A stretch of 64,000 nucleotides of DNA from positions 1,860,001-1,924,000 of the forward strand of contig NZ_SDHZ01000001.1 in the NCBI RefSeq assembly GCF_004118675.1, written 5' to 3'. The DNA comes from Filimonas effusa. GTDB lineage: Bacteria > Bacteroidota > Bacteroidia > Chitinophagales > Chitinophagaceae. Below the pieces are notes generated by a model that was given only the letters and a program-made list of their open reading frames with translations, did not search any database and was not told where the DNA came from. This document shows, in pieces, positions 56,703 through 64,000 of this stretch. The stretch's first letter is position 1, and every line of letters begins with the position of its first letter. The position numbers were made by a program, and so were the translations under genes.

Positions 56703-57605
56703 ATGAGGCATATTTCAACAATAACATTTTTAACGGCCGCTCTTTTGTTTAGCGCTTCCTGTAGCAGGAACCAGGACAAATTTGATGCATCCGGCTCATT
56801 TGAAGCGGAAGAAACGATCATCTCGGCTGAAGCCCAGGGCGTATTGAAGGCTTTTGACATAGAGGAGGGTATGGACTTACAGGCCGGTCAGCATATAGGC
56901 TATATCGACAGTGTTCAATTGTATTTAAAGAAAAAGCAGCTGGAAGCACAGATTGTTGCGGCTATAGGCAAAAAACCCGACATCACCGTTCAGCTTTCCA
57001 GTTTGCATGAGCAATTAAAAACTGCAGAAACAGAGAAAATAAGAACCCAAAACCTGGTAAAAGGCGACGCTGCCACTCCGAAGCAACTGGATGATATTAA
57101 TGCACAGGTAGTGGTGCTTAAAAAGCAAATTGAAGCACAAAGATCTTCCTTAACTATATCAAGCGAAGGCATCAACAAGGATGTTATTCCTTTACAAATA
57201 CAAATAGAGCAGTTGGAAGACCAGCTAAACAAATGCACACTCATCAATCCTGTTAACGGAACAGTACTTACCAAATATGCGGAGGTCGATGAAATTGCGA
57301 CAACAGGTAAGCCGCTGTATAAGATTGCAGATCTTTCGGAAATTATTCTCAGGGTTTATATCACAGGCGATCAACTGGCGCTTGTAAAGCTGAATCAAAG
57401 TGTAAAAGTTTTAACCGATGACGGCAAAGGTGCTTACAACGAAGCGCAGGGCCGTGTCAGCTGGATAAGCAGTAAAGCAGAATTCACTCCCAAAACCATA
57501 CAAACCAAAGACGAGCGGGCAAACATGGTATATGCCATTAAAGTGAAAGTAAAGAATGACGGCAGGTATAAAATAGGCATGTATGGTGAGATCAAATTTC
57601 AATAA
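56703..57605 (+). CDS. HlyD-type periplasmic adaptor lipoprotein (YbhG-like)
   Basis: A 300-residue adaptor with a lipobox FSASC (Cys about 20). The lipoyl/biotinyl-like halves (AEAQGVLKAFDIEEGMDLQAG and later NPVNGTVLTKYAEVDEIATTG) flank a helical hairpin (about 80-180), followed by a beta-barrel. It would link the inner-membrane ABC permeases to the TolC channel. It stops 2 nt before the first ATPase gene. The order is that of YbhG in the E. coli YbhGFSR exporter. Confidence 0.9.
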   Translation: MRHISTITFLTAALLFSASCSRNQDKFDASGSFEAEETIISAEAQGVLKAFDIEEGMDLQAGQHIGYIDSVQLYLKKKQLEAQIVAAIGKKPDITVQLSSLHEQLKTAETEKIRTQNLVKGDAATPKQLDDINAQVVVLKKQIEAQRSSLTISSEGINKDVIPLQIQIEQLEDQLNKCTLINPVNGTVLTKYAEVDEIATTGKPLYKIADLSEIILRVYITGDQLALVKLNQSVKVLTDDGKGAYNEAQGRVSWISSKAEFTPKTIQTKDERANMVYAIKVKVKNDGRYKIGMYGEIKFQ

Positions 57606-57607
57606 CC

Positions 57608-58522
57608 ATGGCAGACGTTGTTTTAAATAGTATTTCGAAAACTTATAACAAAGGGGCCACCAGGGCTGTAAACAATGTTTCTTTCGAAGTAAACAAAGGA
57701 GAACTCTTTGGATTAATTGGCCCCGATGGAGCAGGCAAAACAAGTATCTTCCGCATATTAACCACCCTTTTACTGCCTGATAATGGAACAGCTTCCGTAA
57801 ATGGCTATGATGTAGTAAAAGACTACAAAATCATACGCCGTAATGTGGGTTATATGCCAGGCAGGTTTTCGTTATACCAGGATCTGACAGTAGAAGAAAA
57901 CCTGAATTTCTTTGCTACTGTTTTCAACACGAGTATAAAGGAAAACTACGAACTGGTAAAGGATATATATGTTCAATTGGAACCCTTTAAAAGCAGGAAG
58001 GCAGGCAAACTTTCGGGAGGCATGAAGCAAAAACTGGCTTTGTGCTGCGCGTTAATCCATCGTCCAACGGTGTTATTTTTAGACGAGCCTACTACAGGCG
58101 TGGATGTTGTTTCCAGGAAAGAATTCTGGGAGATGCTGAAGCGGCTGAAACAGCAGGTTATCACTATCCTGGTTTCGACTCCCTACATGGATGAAGCAAC
58201 GCTTTGTGAAAGGATCGCCTTATTACAGAACGGAGAAATATTATCTATTGATAGTCCGCAGACCATTACAGCTCAATTTTTGTCAACACTGTATGCTGTC
58301 AGATCGGACAATATGAGCAAGCTGTTACATGACCTTCGAAAGCTCTCCCTGGTTAAAAGCTGTAACGCTTTTGGCGCCTACCATCACATTGCGTTTCAAA
58401 ACAATGATCCGGGATGGGCGCAGCAGCTTATCCCGCTCTTGGAAGCGCAGCAGCATACTAATATAGAAGTCAAAAGCATTGAACCCACTATCGAAGACTG
58501 TTTTATCAACCTGATGAAATGA
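57608..58522 (+). CDS. ABC transporter ATP-binding protein, first of two (YbhF N-half-like)
   Basis: A 304-residue ATPase with Walker A GPDGAGKTS, Q-loop region VGYMPGRFSLYQDLTVEEN, signature KLSGGMKQKLALC and Walker B VLFLDEPTTGVD. The switch position reads STPYMDEA, without the usual His of the H-loop, as in YbhF-type N-terminal halves. It overlaps the next ATPase gene by 4 nt. In E. coli YbhF both halves are one polypeptide; here they are separate genes. Confidence 0.9.
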   Translation: MADVVLNSISKTYNKGATRAVNNVSFEVNKGELFGLIGPDGAGKTSIFRILTTLLLPDNGTASVNGYDVVKDYKIIRRNVGYMPGRFSLYQDLTVEENLNFFATVFNTSIKENYELVKDIYVQLEPFKSRKAGKLSGGMKQKLALCCALIHRPTVLFLDEPTTGVDVVSRKEFWEMLKRLKQQVITILVSTPYMDEATLCERIALLQNGEILSIDSPQTITAQFLSTLYAVRSDNMSKLLHDLRKLSLVKSCNAFGAYHHIAFQNNDPGWAQQLIPLLEAQQHTNIEVKSIEPTIEDCFINLMK

Positions 58523-59265
58523 CAAACGAAATAGTAATACAAACCAATAAGCTCACCAAACGGTTCGGCGATTTTGTCGCTGCCAATGAAATCAGTTTTG
58601 AAGTTTACCGTGGTGAGATCTTTGGCTTCCTCGGCGCCAACGGCGCCGGCAAAACTACGGCAATGCGTATGTTATGCGGGCTATCGAAACCCAGCTCCGG
58701 AACAGCCACCATTGCAGGATTCGACATTTACAGGCAAACAGAGGAAATAAAGAAGAACATTGGCTATATGAGCCAGAAGTTCTCATTATACGAAGACCTC
58801 ACGGTAACCGAAAATATCCGCTTTTTTGGCGGGATCTACGGCCTGTCGGATAAACAGCTGAAAGAAAAAAGTCAGGCTCTGATCAACACCCTGGGGATGC
58901 AGCATGAAGCAAAAAAAATGGTAGGCTCGTTACCGTTAGGCTGGAAACAAAAGCTTGCCTTTTCTGTTGCCATTCTTCACAATCCAGGCATCGTATTCCT
59001 GGATGAACCTACGGGTGGTGTAGATCCTGTTACGCGAAGACAGTTCTGGGACCTGATCTATGATGCAGCCGACAGGGGCATCACTGTGTTTGTTACCACA
59101 CACTATATGGATGAAGCGGAATATTGCAACCGTATTTCTATGATGGTAGACGGCGAGATAAAAGCGCTGGACACCCCGGCAGGACTAAAAACGAAATACA
59201 GCGCCAGTTCTATGGACGAGGTCTTTTACAAGCTGGCAAGGGAAGCCAAACGCAAATCGGACTAA
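58519..59265 (+). CDS. ABC transporter ATP-binding protein, second of two (YbhF C-half-like)
   Basis: A 248-residue ATPase with Walker A GANGAGKTT, Q-loop IGYMSQKFSLYED, Walker B IVFLDEPTGGVDP and H-loop TTHYMDEAEYC. The signature is LPLGWKQKL rather than LSGGQ, a variant known from the YbhF C-half family and therefore expected rather than damage. The two ATPases likely form a heterodimer in which one composite site is altered. The permease gene follows 1 nt later. Confidence 0.9.
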   Translation: MTNEIVIQTNKLTKRFGDFVAANEISFEVYRGEIFGFLGANGAGKTTAMRMLCGLSKPSSGTATIAGFDIYRQTEEIKKNIGYMSQKFSLYEDLTVTENIRFFGGIYGLSDKQLKEKSQALINTLGMQHEAKKMVGSLPLGWKQKLAFSVAILHNPGIVFLDEPTGGVDPVTRRQFWDLIYDAADRGITVFVTTHYMDEAEYCNRISMMVDGEIKALDTPAGLKTKYSASSMDEVFYKLAREAKRKSD

Positions 59266-59266
59266 C

Positions 59267-60373
59267 ATGAAACAGTTTATCACATTTGTAAAAAAAGAGT
59301 TCCTGCATGTATTTCGCGACAGGAAAACATTATTAATACTTTTTGGGCTTCCAATTGTACAAATCGTTCTATTCGGCTTTGCTTTAACCAACGAGATCAA
59401 GCACTCCAGGATTGTAGTATGTGACTATGCCAGGGATAATGCCTCACAGCAGATCATCAACAAACTTGAAGCAGGTACTCAATTTGTGATAGAGCAATCG
59501 TTACTAAGTCACGACCAGATAGAAAGCGCTTTTAAAAGTGGCAAGATAAAGCTGGTGGTTGTATTTCCTGCCCACTTCTACAGTGATCTGCAACACTTCA
59601 ACAAGGCACAACTGCAGCTTATCACCGATGCATCGGACCCCAATACCGCGAATACACTCAGCAGCTATGCCTCACGTATTGTTATGGATTACCAGAATGA
59701 GCTGGCCGGGCAACACACGATCCCTTACCGTATAAACACCGTCATAAGAATGATCTACAACCCGGAACTGAAAGCGGCGGTTAATTTTATTCCGGGCGTA
59801 ATGTCGCTGATATTATTACTGGTATGTGTGCTTATGACGTCGGTTTCGATTGTAAAGGAAAAAGAGAATGGCACGATGGAAGTGCTCCTGGTATCTCCAT
59901 TTAACCCTATCCTGGTCATTATTTCAAAAACAATCCCTTACCTGGTGCTGTCACTGGTGAATCTTTCGGTTATACTATTGCTAAGTGTATTTGTACTGGG
60001 GATGCCTGTCAACGGCAGTATTACACTCTTATATTTAGTAAGCACCTTATTCATTATTACCGCACTTTCGCTGGGACTTCTGATCTCGAACAGTACAGCA
60101 TCGCAGCAATCGGCCATGTTAATTTCGTTGATGGGAATGCTGATCCCTTCCATCCTGTTTACCGGGTTTATGTTTCCGCTTGAAAACATGCCTTATGCTT
60201 TACAGCTCATATCGAATATTGTGCCTGCAAAATGGTATTATATCATCGTGAAATCGATCATGATAAAGGGGCTGGGATTTTCGGCCATATGGAAGGAAAC
60301 ACTGATTTTATCGGGAATGACAGTGATCCTGCTTTTTGTCAATATCAGGAAATTTAAAATCCGGTTAGCATGA
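59267..60373 (+). CDS. ABC-2 type permease, first of two (YbhS-like)
   Basis: A 368-residue permease with one N-terminal membrane helix (LLILFGLPIVQIVLFGFAL), a large extracytoplasmic loop (about 45-170), then five helices near 175-365. The motif EKENGTMEVLLVSPFNP before the third helix is typical of ABC-2 drug exporters. Its stop overlaps the start of the second permease by 4 nt (ATGA). It probably heterodimerises with that protein. Confidence 0.9.
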   Translation: MKQFITFVKKEFLHVFRDRKTLLILFGLPIVQIVLFGFALTNEIKHSRIVVCDYARDNASQQIINKLEAGTQFVIEQSLLSHDQIESAFKSGKIKLVVVFPAHFYSDLQHFNKAQLQLITDASDPNTANTLSSYASRIVMDYQNELAGQHTIPYRINTVIRMIYNPELKAAVNFIPGVMSLILLLVCVLMTSVSIVKEKENGTMEVLLVSPFNPILVIISKTIPYLVLSLVNLSVILLLSVFVLGMPVNGSITLLYLVSTLFIITALSLGLLISNSTASQQSAMLISLMGMLIPSILFTGFMFPLENMPYALQLISNIVPAKWYYIIVKSIMIKGLGFSAIWKETLILSGMTVILLFVNIRKFKIRLA

Positions 60374-61491
60374 GAACGTTACGATTTTTACTGCAAAAGG
60401 AGTTCAGACAGATCTTCCGCAATAAAGCGTTGTTGCCTATTATATTTTTTGCGCCGATCATACAATTGCTCGTACTTCCGCTGGCAGCTGATTATGAGAT
60501 CAAAAATATCAACATTACCGTTGTTGATAATGATCATTCCGGTTTCTCACAAAAACTGATCTCAAAGATCGCTGCATCGGGCTATTTTAAATTAGCGGAT
60601 TATGCCGGAAGTTTTAACGCAGGATTTCACCAGATGGAAAATGACAAGTCGGATCTGATCCTGGAAATACCACAGGGATTTGAACGGAACCTTGTTCGTG
60701 AGAATGAACAGAACCTGTTTATTGCCATTAACGCGATCAACGGCGTAAAAGCTAATTTGGGAGGCGCTTATCTTAACCAGATCATAGCCGACTACAATGC
60801 AGATATACGGCTTAAATGGATGCCGGCTTCCAAATTCAATCCCATGCCTGCTATCGAGGTCACCACTTCCAACTGGTTTAACCCATCTATGAATTACCGG
60901 TATTATATGGTTCCTGGCATACTGGTGATATTGGTTACGATGATAGCGTCTTACTTGTGTGCTCTCAATATTGTTAAGGAAAAAGAAGCTGGCACTATAG
61001 AACAGATTAATGTTACGCCCATCAGGAAATACCAGTTTATACTCGGAAAGTTAATTCCTTTCTGGGTGATTGGGATGTTTATTTTTAGTGTGGGCCTTTT
61101 TGGCGTTGGCTGGCTGGTGTATGGCATAGTACCGGTGGGCAACCTGGTTTTGCTTTATGGCTACCTCTCTGTTTACCTTATTGCGTTACTGGGGTTAGGT
61201 CTGCTGATCTCCACTTATTCGGAGACGCAGCAACAAGCCATGTCGGTTGCATTTTTCTTTATGATGGTGTTTATATTGATGAGCGGCTTGTTCACGCCTA
61301 TCGAGAGCATGCCACGCTGGGCATATGCCATCACACAGTGCAGTCCCGTCACTTACTTTGTTGAGGTGGTACGTATGATTGTATTAAAAGGCAGCAGCTT
61401 TGAAAATATCCGGTATCACTTTCTTATCATGACCGGGTTTGCAGTATTGCTTAACAGCTGGGCGATTCTGAATTATAGAAAGACAAGCTAA
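60370..61491 (+). CDS. ABC-2 type permease, second of two (YbhR-like)
   Basis: A 373-residue permease of the same layout as the first: N-terminal helix (LLPIIFFAPIIQLLVLPLA), extracytoplasmic domain (about 45-170), five more helices and EKEAGTIEQINVTPIRK. It closes the exporter operon. The set of TolC, HlyD, two ATPases and two permeases is complete for efflux of a small molecule; which one is not shown by the sequence. Confidence 0.9.
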   Translation: MRTLRFLLQKEFRQIFRNKALLPIIFFAPIIQLLVLPLAADYEIKNINITVVDNDHSGFSQKLISKIAASGYFKLADYAGSFNAGFHQMENDKSDLILEIPQGFERNLVRENEQNLFIAINAINGVKANLGGAYLNQIIADYNADIRLKWMPASKFNPMPAIEVTTSNWFNPSMNYRYYMVPGILVILVTMIASYLCALNIVKEKEAGTIEQINVTPIRKYQFILGKLIPFWVIGMFIFSVGLFGVGWLVYGIVPVGNLVLLYGYLSVYLIALLGLGLLISTYSETQQQAMSVAFFFMMVFILMSGLFTPIESMPRWAYAITQCSPVTYFVEVVRMIVLKGSSFENIRYHFLIMTGFAVLLNSWAILNYRKTS

Positions 61492-61518
61492 TAATGACCG
61501 GATTCGCTTTTATTTCAG

Positions 61519-61573
61519 CCGTTCAAGGAGTAAAGAGGAAAAATACCTGACGCTCCTCATTTCAGTTGAACGG
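61519..61573. terminator. imperfect hairpin downstream of the exporter operon
   Basis: CCGTTCAA (61519-61526) pairs with TTGAACGG (61566-61573), with an inner GGAG/CTCC pair. It begins 28 nt after the operon's last stop. There is no T tract after it, so it may be a transcript-end structure rather than a strict intrinsic terminator. Confidence 0.4.
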
Positions 61574-61674
61574 ATCCATGTGTCGAGGCGAGCTTTGTGC
61601 CCTGTCCAGAGTCGCTTAAAATATTCAGTTATCCGGGCCGGGACATTTTACCTGATCATCTTTTAAAAACGGTC

Positions 61675-61875
61675 CTATTTGCAGCCTGGACAACGTGGTA
61701 TATTCTGGTTACAGCAGTTATTTACAGCGGGAATGGTACTAAATTGAACCATTTCCGGACAAACGCAAACCTTTTCCTCCCCCCCTATCGATAGTTTCGT
61801 AGTCTGGACAACCAGCAACCTGGCTCCGGAATGACCGAATAGTTTGCTTGCCCTGATGTGCCCGTAATTGCTCAT
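61675..61875 (-). CDS. possible short cysteine-rich peptide
   Basis: A 66-residue frame starting with ATG. The second half is rich in Cys: KVCVCPEMVQF, then NNCCNQNIPRCPGCK at the end, with six of its seven... cysteines clustered in the last 33 residues. A KLSIGGEE stretch before them superficially resembles a double-Gly-type leader, but no maturation enzyme is adjacent. The only nearby exporter is the small-molecule-type pump just upstream, on the other strand. It may be a real small peptide, a decayed gene tail or chance. Confidence 0.25.
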   Translation of the reverse strand: MSNYGHIRASKLFGHSGARLLVVQTTKLSIGGEEKVCVCPEMVQFSTIPAVNNCCNQNIPRCPGCK

Positions 61876-61978
61876 TACCTGCCTTGCATCGGGTACCGGC
61901 TATAACTAATTATCCTGTTTGTTGTCAACGGTCGGACGTGTATTGAAAACACATTTTGAACATAGTTTATAGTTATAT

Positions 61979-63301
61979 ATGAGACGAGCACTAACATTAT
62001 TTACACTTTGCTTGGTTACCATGGCCGGAACTTTTGGCCAGGATGGCAAGGTTACAGAGGGGCGAAAATCACCGGATCAGGCAGGCAGGCGATATGATAT
62101 TATTCAAGGGGGGGCTGTTGGCGATGGCAAAACGCTTAATACGAAAGCTATCCAGCAGGTTATTGATGTATGCGCCCGCGATGGTGGCGGTACTGTTGTA
62201 TTTCCAAAGGGAATATATTTAAGCGGCGCTTTGTTTTTGAAACGAGGCGTAAATGTAACGCTGGAGAAAAACGCTGTACTCAAAGGTTCGACCAATATTA
62301 ACGATTATCCCAAACTAAATACCCGTATTGAGGGTCATTTTGAGCCCTGGAGAACTGCATTGCTCAATGCTGATAGTGCGGATCATTTACGCATTACGGG
62401 CGCAGGCACGCTTGACGGCAGCGGCGAGCCTTTCTGGAAAGAGTTTTACCGCAGGCGCGATGCAGACAAAAGTACGACCAACCTGAACGTAGAGCGTCCA
62501 CGACTAATGTTTATCCAGCATTCCAAAGATGTAAAGGTGAGCGGTATCACTTTTCTTAATTCAGGCTTCTGGAACCTGCATCTTTTCCGTTGCGAGAATG
62601 TAGTGGTAGATTATTGCCGTTTTCAGGCGCCCTCAGGCCCCAAGCCATACCATCAGGCCCCGAGTTCGGACGGTATTGATGTTGACTGTTGCCGCGATGT
62701 GGCCATCCGTAACAGCTTTTTCTCGGTTGGTGATGATTGTATTGCCCTAAAGGGTTCAAAAGGGCCTTTTGCCATGAAAGCGCCCGACGGGCCGGTTGAG
62801 GGAGTAGAAATCAGTGACTGCATTTTTGAAGCGGGTGGTGGCATTATAACCTTTGGAAGCGAAGCCACCGTTGTCCGTAATGTAGTAATTGAACGTTGTA
62901 CTACATTGGGTCCAACTATTCTGAGGCTTAAATTAAGGCCTGATACGCCTCAGCAGTATGAGAACATCAGCATCAATGATATTACCATGGTTGACGCCGG
63001 TGCTATTTTCAAGGTAACACCCTGGACCCAGTATTTTGATCTGAAGGGCCAGGCAGCTCCCAGGGCGCTGGTGCGTAATGTAAAAATCTCGAATGTTCAC
63101 GGCAAAGGTTATTCACTGGGGGAAATAACAGGACATGACCAGGCTACCATCAGCGATATTGTACTGGAGCATGTAAACCTGGAACTAGCCACAACAGATC
63201 TGCTCCTGGGTAATGTTCAAAAACTGCAGTTCAAAGATGTAAAAGTGAATGGAAAAGCTTTGGCTACGCCTGATACAAAATTATCTGTCGGTAAAAAATA
63301 A
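61979..63301 (+). CDS. GH28 family hydrolase lacking the conserved His
   Basis: A 440-residue secreted beta-helix protein with a signal peptide (about 1-20). GH28 features are SSDGIDVDCC, the Asp252-Asp253 pair in VGDDCIALKG, and R-L-K in ILRLKLRPD (the RIK position). The place of the usual G-H-G motif reads EAGGGIITFGSE, so the conserved His is replaced by Gly. It resembles the GH28 protein at 19017 along its length, but that copy keeps His and loses Arg. The next gene, 7 nt downstream, is another putative glycosidase, so this starts a further pectin-related operon. Confidence 0.86.
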   Translation: MRRALTLFTLCLVTMAGTFGQDGKVTEGRKSPDQAGRRYDIIQGGAVGDGKTLNTKAIQQVIDVCARDGGGTVVFPKGIYLSGALFLKRGVNVTLEKNAVLKGSTNINDYPKLNTRIEGHFEPWRTALLNADSADHLRITGAGTLDGSGEPFWKEFYRRRDADKSTTNLNVERPRLMFIQHSKDVKVSGITFLNSGFWNLHLFRCENVVVDYCRFQAPSGPKPYHQAPSSDGIDVDCCRDVAIRNSFFSVGDDCIALKGSKGPFAMKAPDGPVEGVEISDCIFEAGGGIITFGSEATVVRNVVIERCTTLGPTILRLKLRPDTPQQYENISINDITMVDAGAIFKVTPWTQYFDLKGQAAPRALVRNVKISNVHGKGYSLGEITGHDQATISDIVLEHVNLELATTDLLLGNVQKLQFKDVKVNGKALATPDTKLSVGKK

Positions 63302-63308
63302 TGAAACT

Positions 63309-64000
63309 ATGGCTCGTATTAAATGTTTGTCAAGAATAGCCTTGTTATGTTGGAGTGCTTCTTTTTTGCTAACCAGTCAATTACCGGCACAGTCGGTCAT
63401 AGACCGCAAGGCATTGGTGGAAAGGCATAAGGTAGTAAACACCAGTGCAGATACACTTGCATCGCTAACAGTAGGCAATGGCAAATTTGCATTCACTGTG
63501 GACGCTACCGGTTTACAAACATTTCCGGTTGCCTATCAGCAAGGCGTTCCACTTGGGACACAATCGGAATGGGGATGGAATAGCTTTAAGGACACACTGG
63601 GTTATAAACGCGAAGAGGCATTGAGAGCCTATCAACTTAATGGCCGCGAGATATCGTACCTCGTTCAGCGTTCTTCTGAGGGTGGCCGCGGAAAAGAGGC
63701 AGCCGACTGGTTCCGTTCAAACCCTCACCGCCTGCAATTGGGCAACCTGGGGTTTGAGATATTGAAGAAGGATGGCACCACTATTTCAATCAACGATATT
63801 CAAAACATACGCCAGGTATTGAATCCGTGGACGGGAGAGATCAGCAGCAAATTCTCTGTAGAGGATATTCCCGTGGAAGTTATCACCTATGGTCATGGCG
63901 CTGAAGATGCCATAGCCGTAAAAGTACAATCAGCACTGATTAAAGCAGGGCGATTGAAGCTGCGGTTGCAATTTCCTTATCCGACAGCGGGCTGGGCCGA
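63309..64000 (+). CDS. putative six-hairpin glycosidase, 5' part only
   Basis: The frame opens at the ATG 63309 and runs off the window end without a stop (230 codons visible). A signal peptide (about 1-28, ending LPAQ) precedes SLTVGNGKFAFTVDATGLQT, then GTQSEWGWNSF and NPHRLQLGNLGFEI. This looks like the N-terminal beta-sandwich of a GH65-like or other six-hairpin glycosidase; the catalytic barrel lies outside the window, so the family is not certain. The position right after a GH28 gene suggests action on pectin fragments. Confidence 0.6.
   Translation, partial: MARIKCLSRIALLCWSASFLLTSQLPAQSVIDRKALVERHKVVNTSADTLASLTVGNGKFAFTVDATGLQTFPVAYQQGVPLGTQSEWGWNSFKDTLGYKREEALRAYQLNGREISYLVQRSSEGGRGKEAADWFRSNPHRLQLGNLGFEILKKDGTTISINDIQNIRQVLNPWTGEISSKFSVEDIPVEVITYGHGAEDAIAVKVQSALIKAGRLKLRLQFPYPTAGWA

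Larger units (their letters stand above)
61492..61978. other. 487 nt intergenic region after the exporter operon
   Basis: It holds the inverted repeat described at 61519-61573 and a short cysteine-rich minus-strand frame (61675-61875). Otherwise nothing recognisable was seen. No clear promoter motif for the GH28 gene was found. Confidence 0.5.

Noticed and set aside
58900-59050. LPLGW signature taken as a damaged ABC ATPase
   Set aside because: This variant is characteristic of the YbhF C-half family, and the other motifs are intact, so it is not evidence of a pseudogene.

Overview
The window reads as chromosomal DNA of a Bacteroidota bacterium, most likely family Chitinophagaceae; the genus cannot be fixed from this sequence. 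The reasons are two SusC/SusD pairs each preceded by an ECF sigma factor and a FecR anti-sigma factor, a type IX secretion (T9SS) sorting domain beside a PorP/SprF-like protein, GH97 and GH127 enzymes, Bacteroidota-type TAnnTTTG promoter motifs and the absence of clear Shine-Dalgarno sequences. No rRNA, CRISPR array, insertion sequence or phage module was seen. There is one tRNA.

Layout. 1-1332: end of a T9SS-exported protein and a PorP/SprF gene. 1432-3719: proBA (proline synthesis), minus strand. 3905-6028: overlapping operon of an unknown small protein, a cytoplasmic CBS-domain histidine kinase and a WYL regulator, followed by a GlxA-type regulator (6181-7143). 7384-10987: tryptophanase followed by a B12-type radical SAM protein. 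11376-18440: three-gene arabinan/galactan-type glycosidase operon (GH127, GH97, GH51 with a GH43-like front end). 19017-21360: GH28 and a Gfo/Idh/MocA oxidoreductase on the plus strand, converging on a minus-strand ECF sigma/FecR/SusC/SusD unit (28626-21484). Together 11376-28626 looks like a pectin side-chain utilisation locus.

28737-30065 is an orphan membrane histidine kinase. From 45380 back to 30203 ten minus-strand genes follow each other at short spacing: ECF sigma, FecR, SusC, SusD, a small lipoprotein, an ABC ATPase, an ABC permease fused to a GldG-like domain, two tandem MutS-like ATPases and an S41 protease. This is the best candidate here for an undescribed system. 45551-48052 holds a Crp/Fnr regulator, a sterol desaturase-like enzyme, a stretch of decayed coding sequence and a DoxX-like protein. 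48277-54173 holds three tandem adhesin-like proteins with a C-terminal S74 (endosialidase chaperone) domain, then tRNA-Lys.

54757-61491 is a TetR-controlled exporter (TolC, HlyD, two ABC ATPases, two permeases) resembling E. coli cecR-ybhGFSR, with the same palindrome in front of the regulator and the pump genes. 61979-64000 starts a second pectin-related operon: another GH28 and the front of a putative six-hairpin glycosidase cut by the window end.
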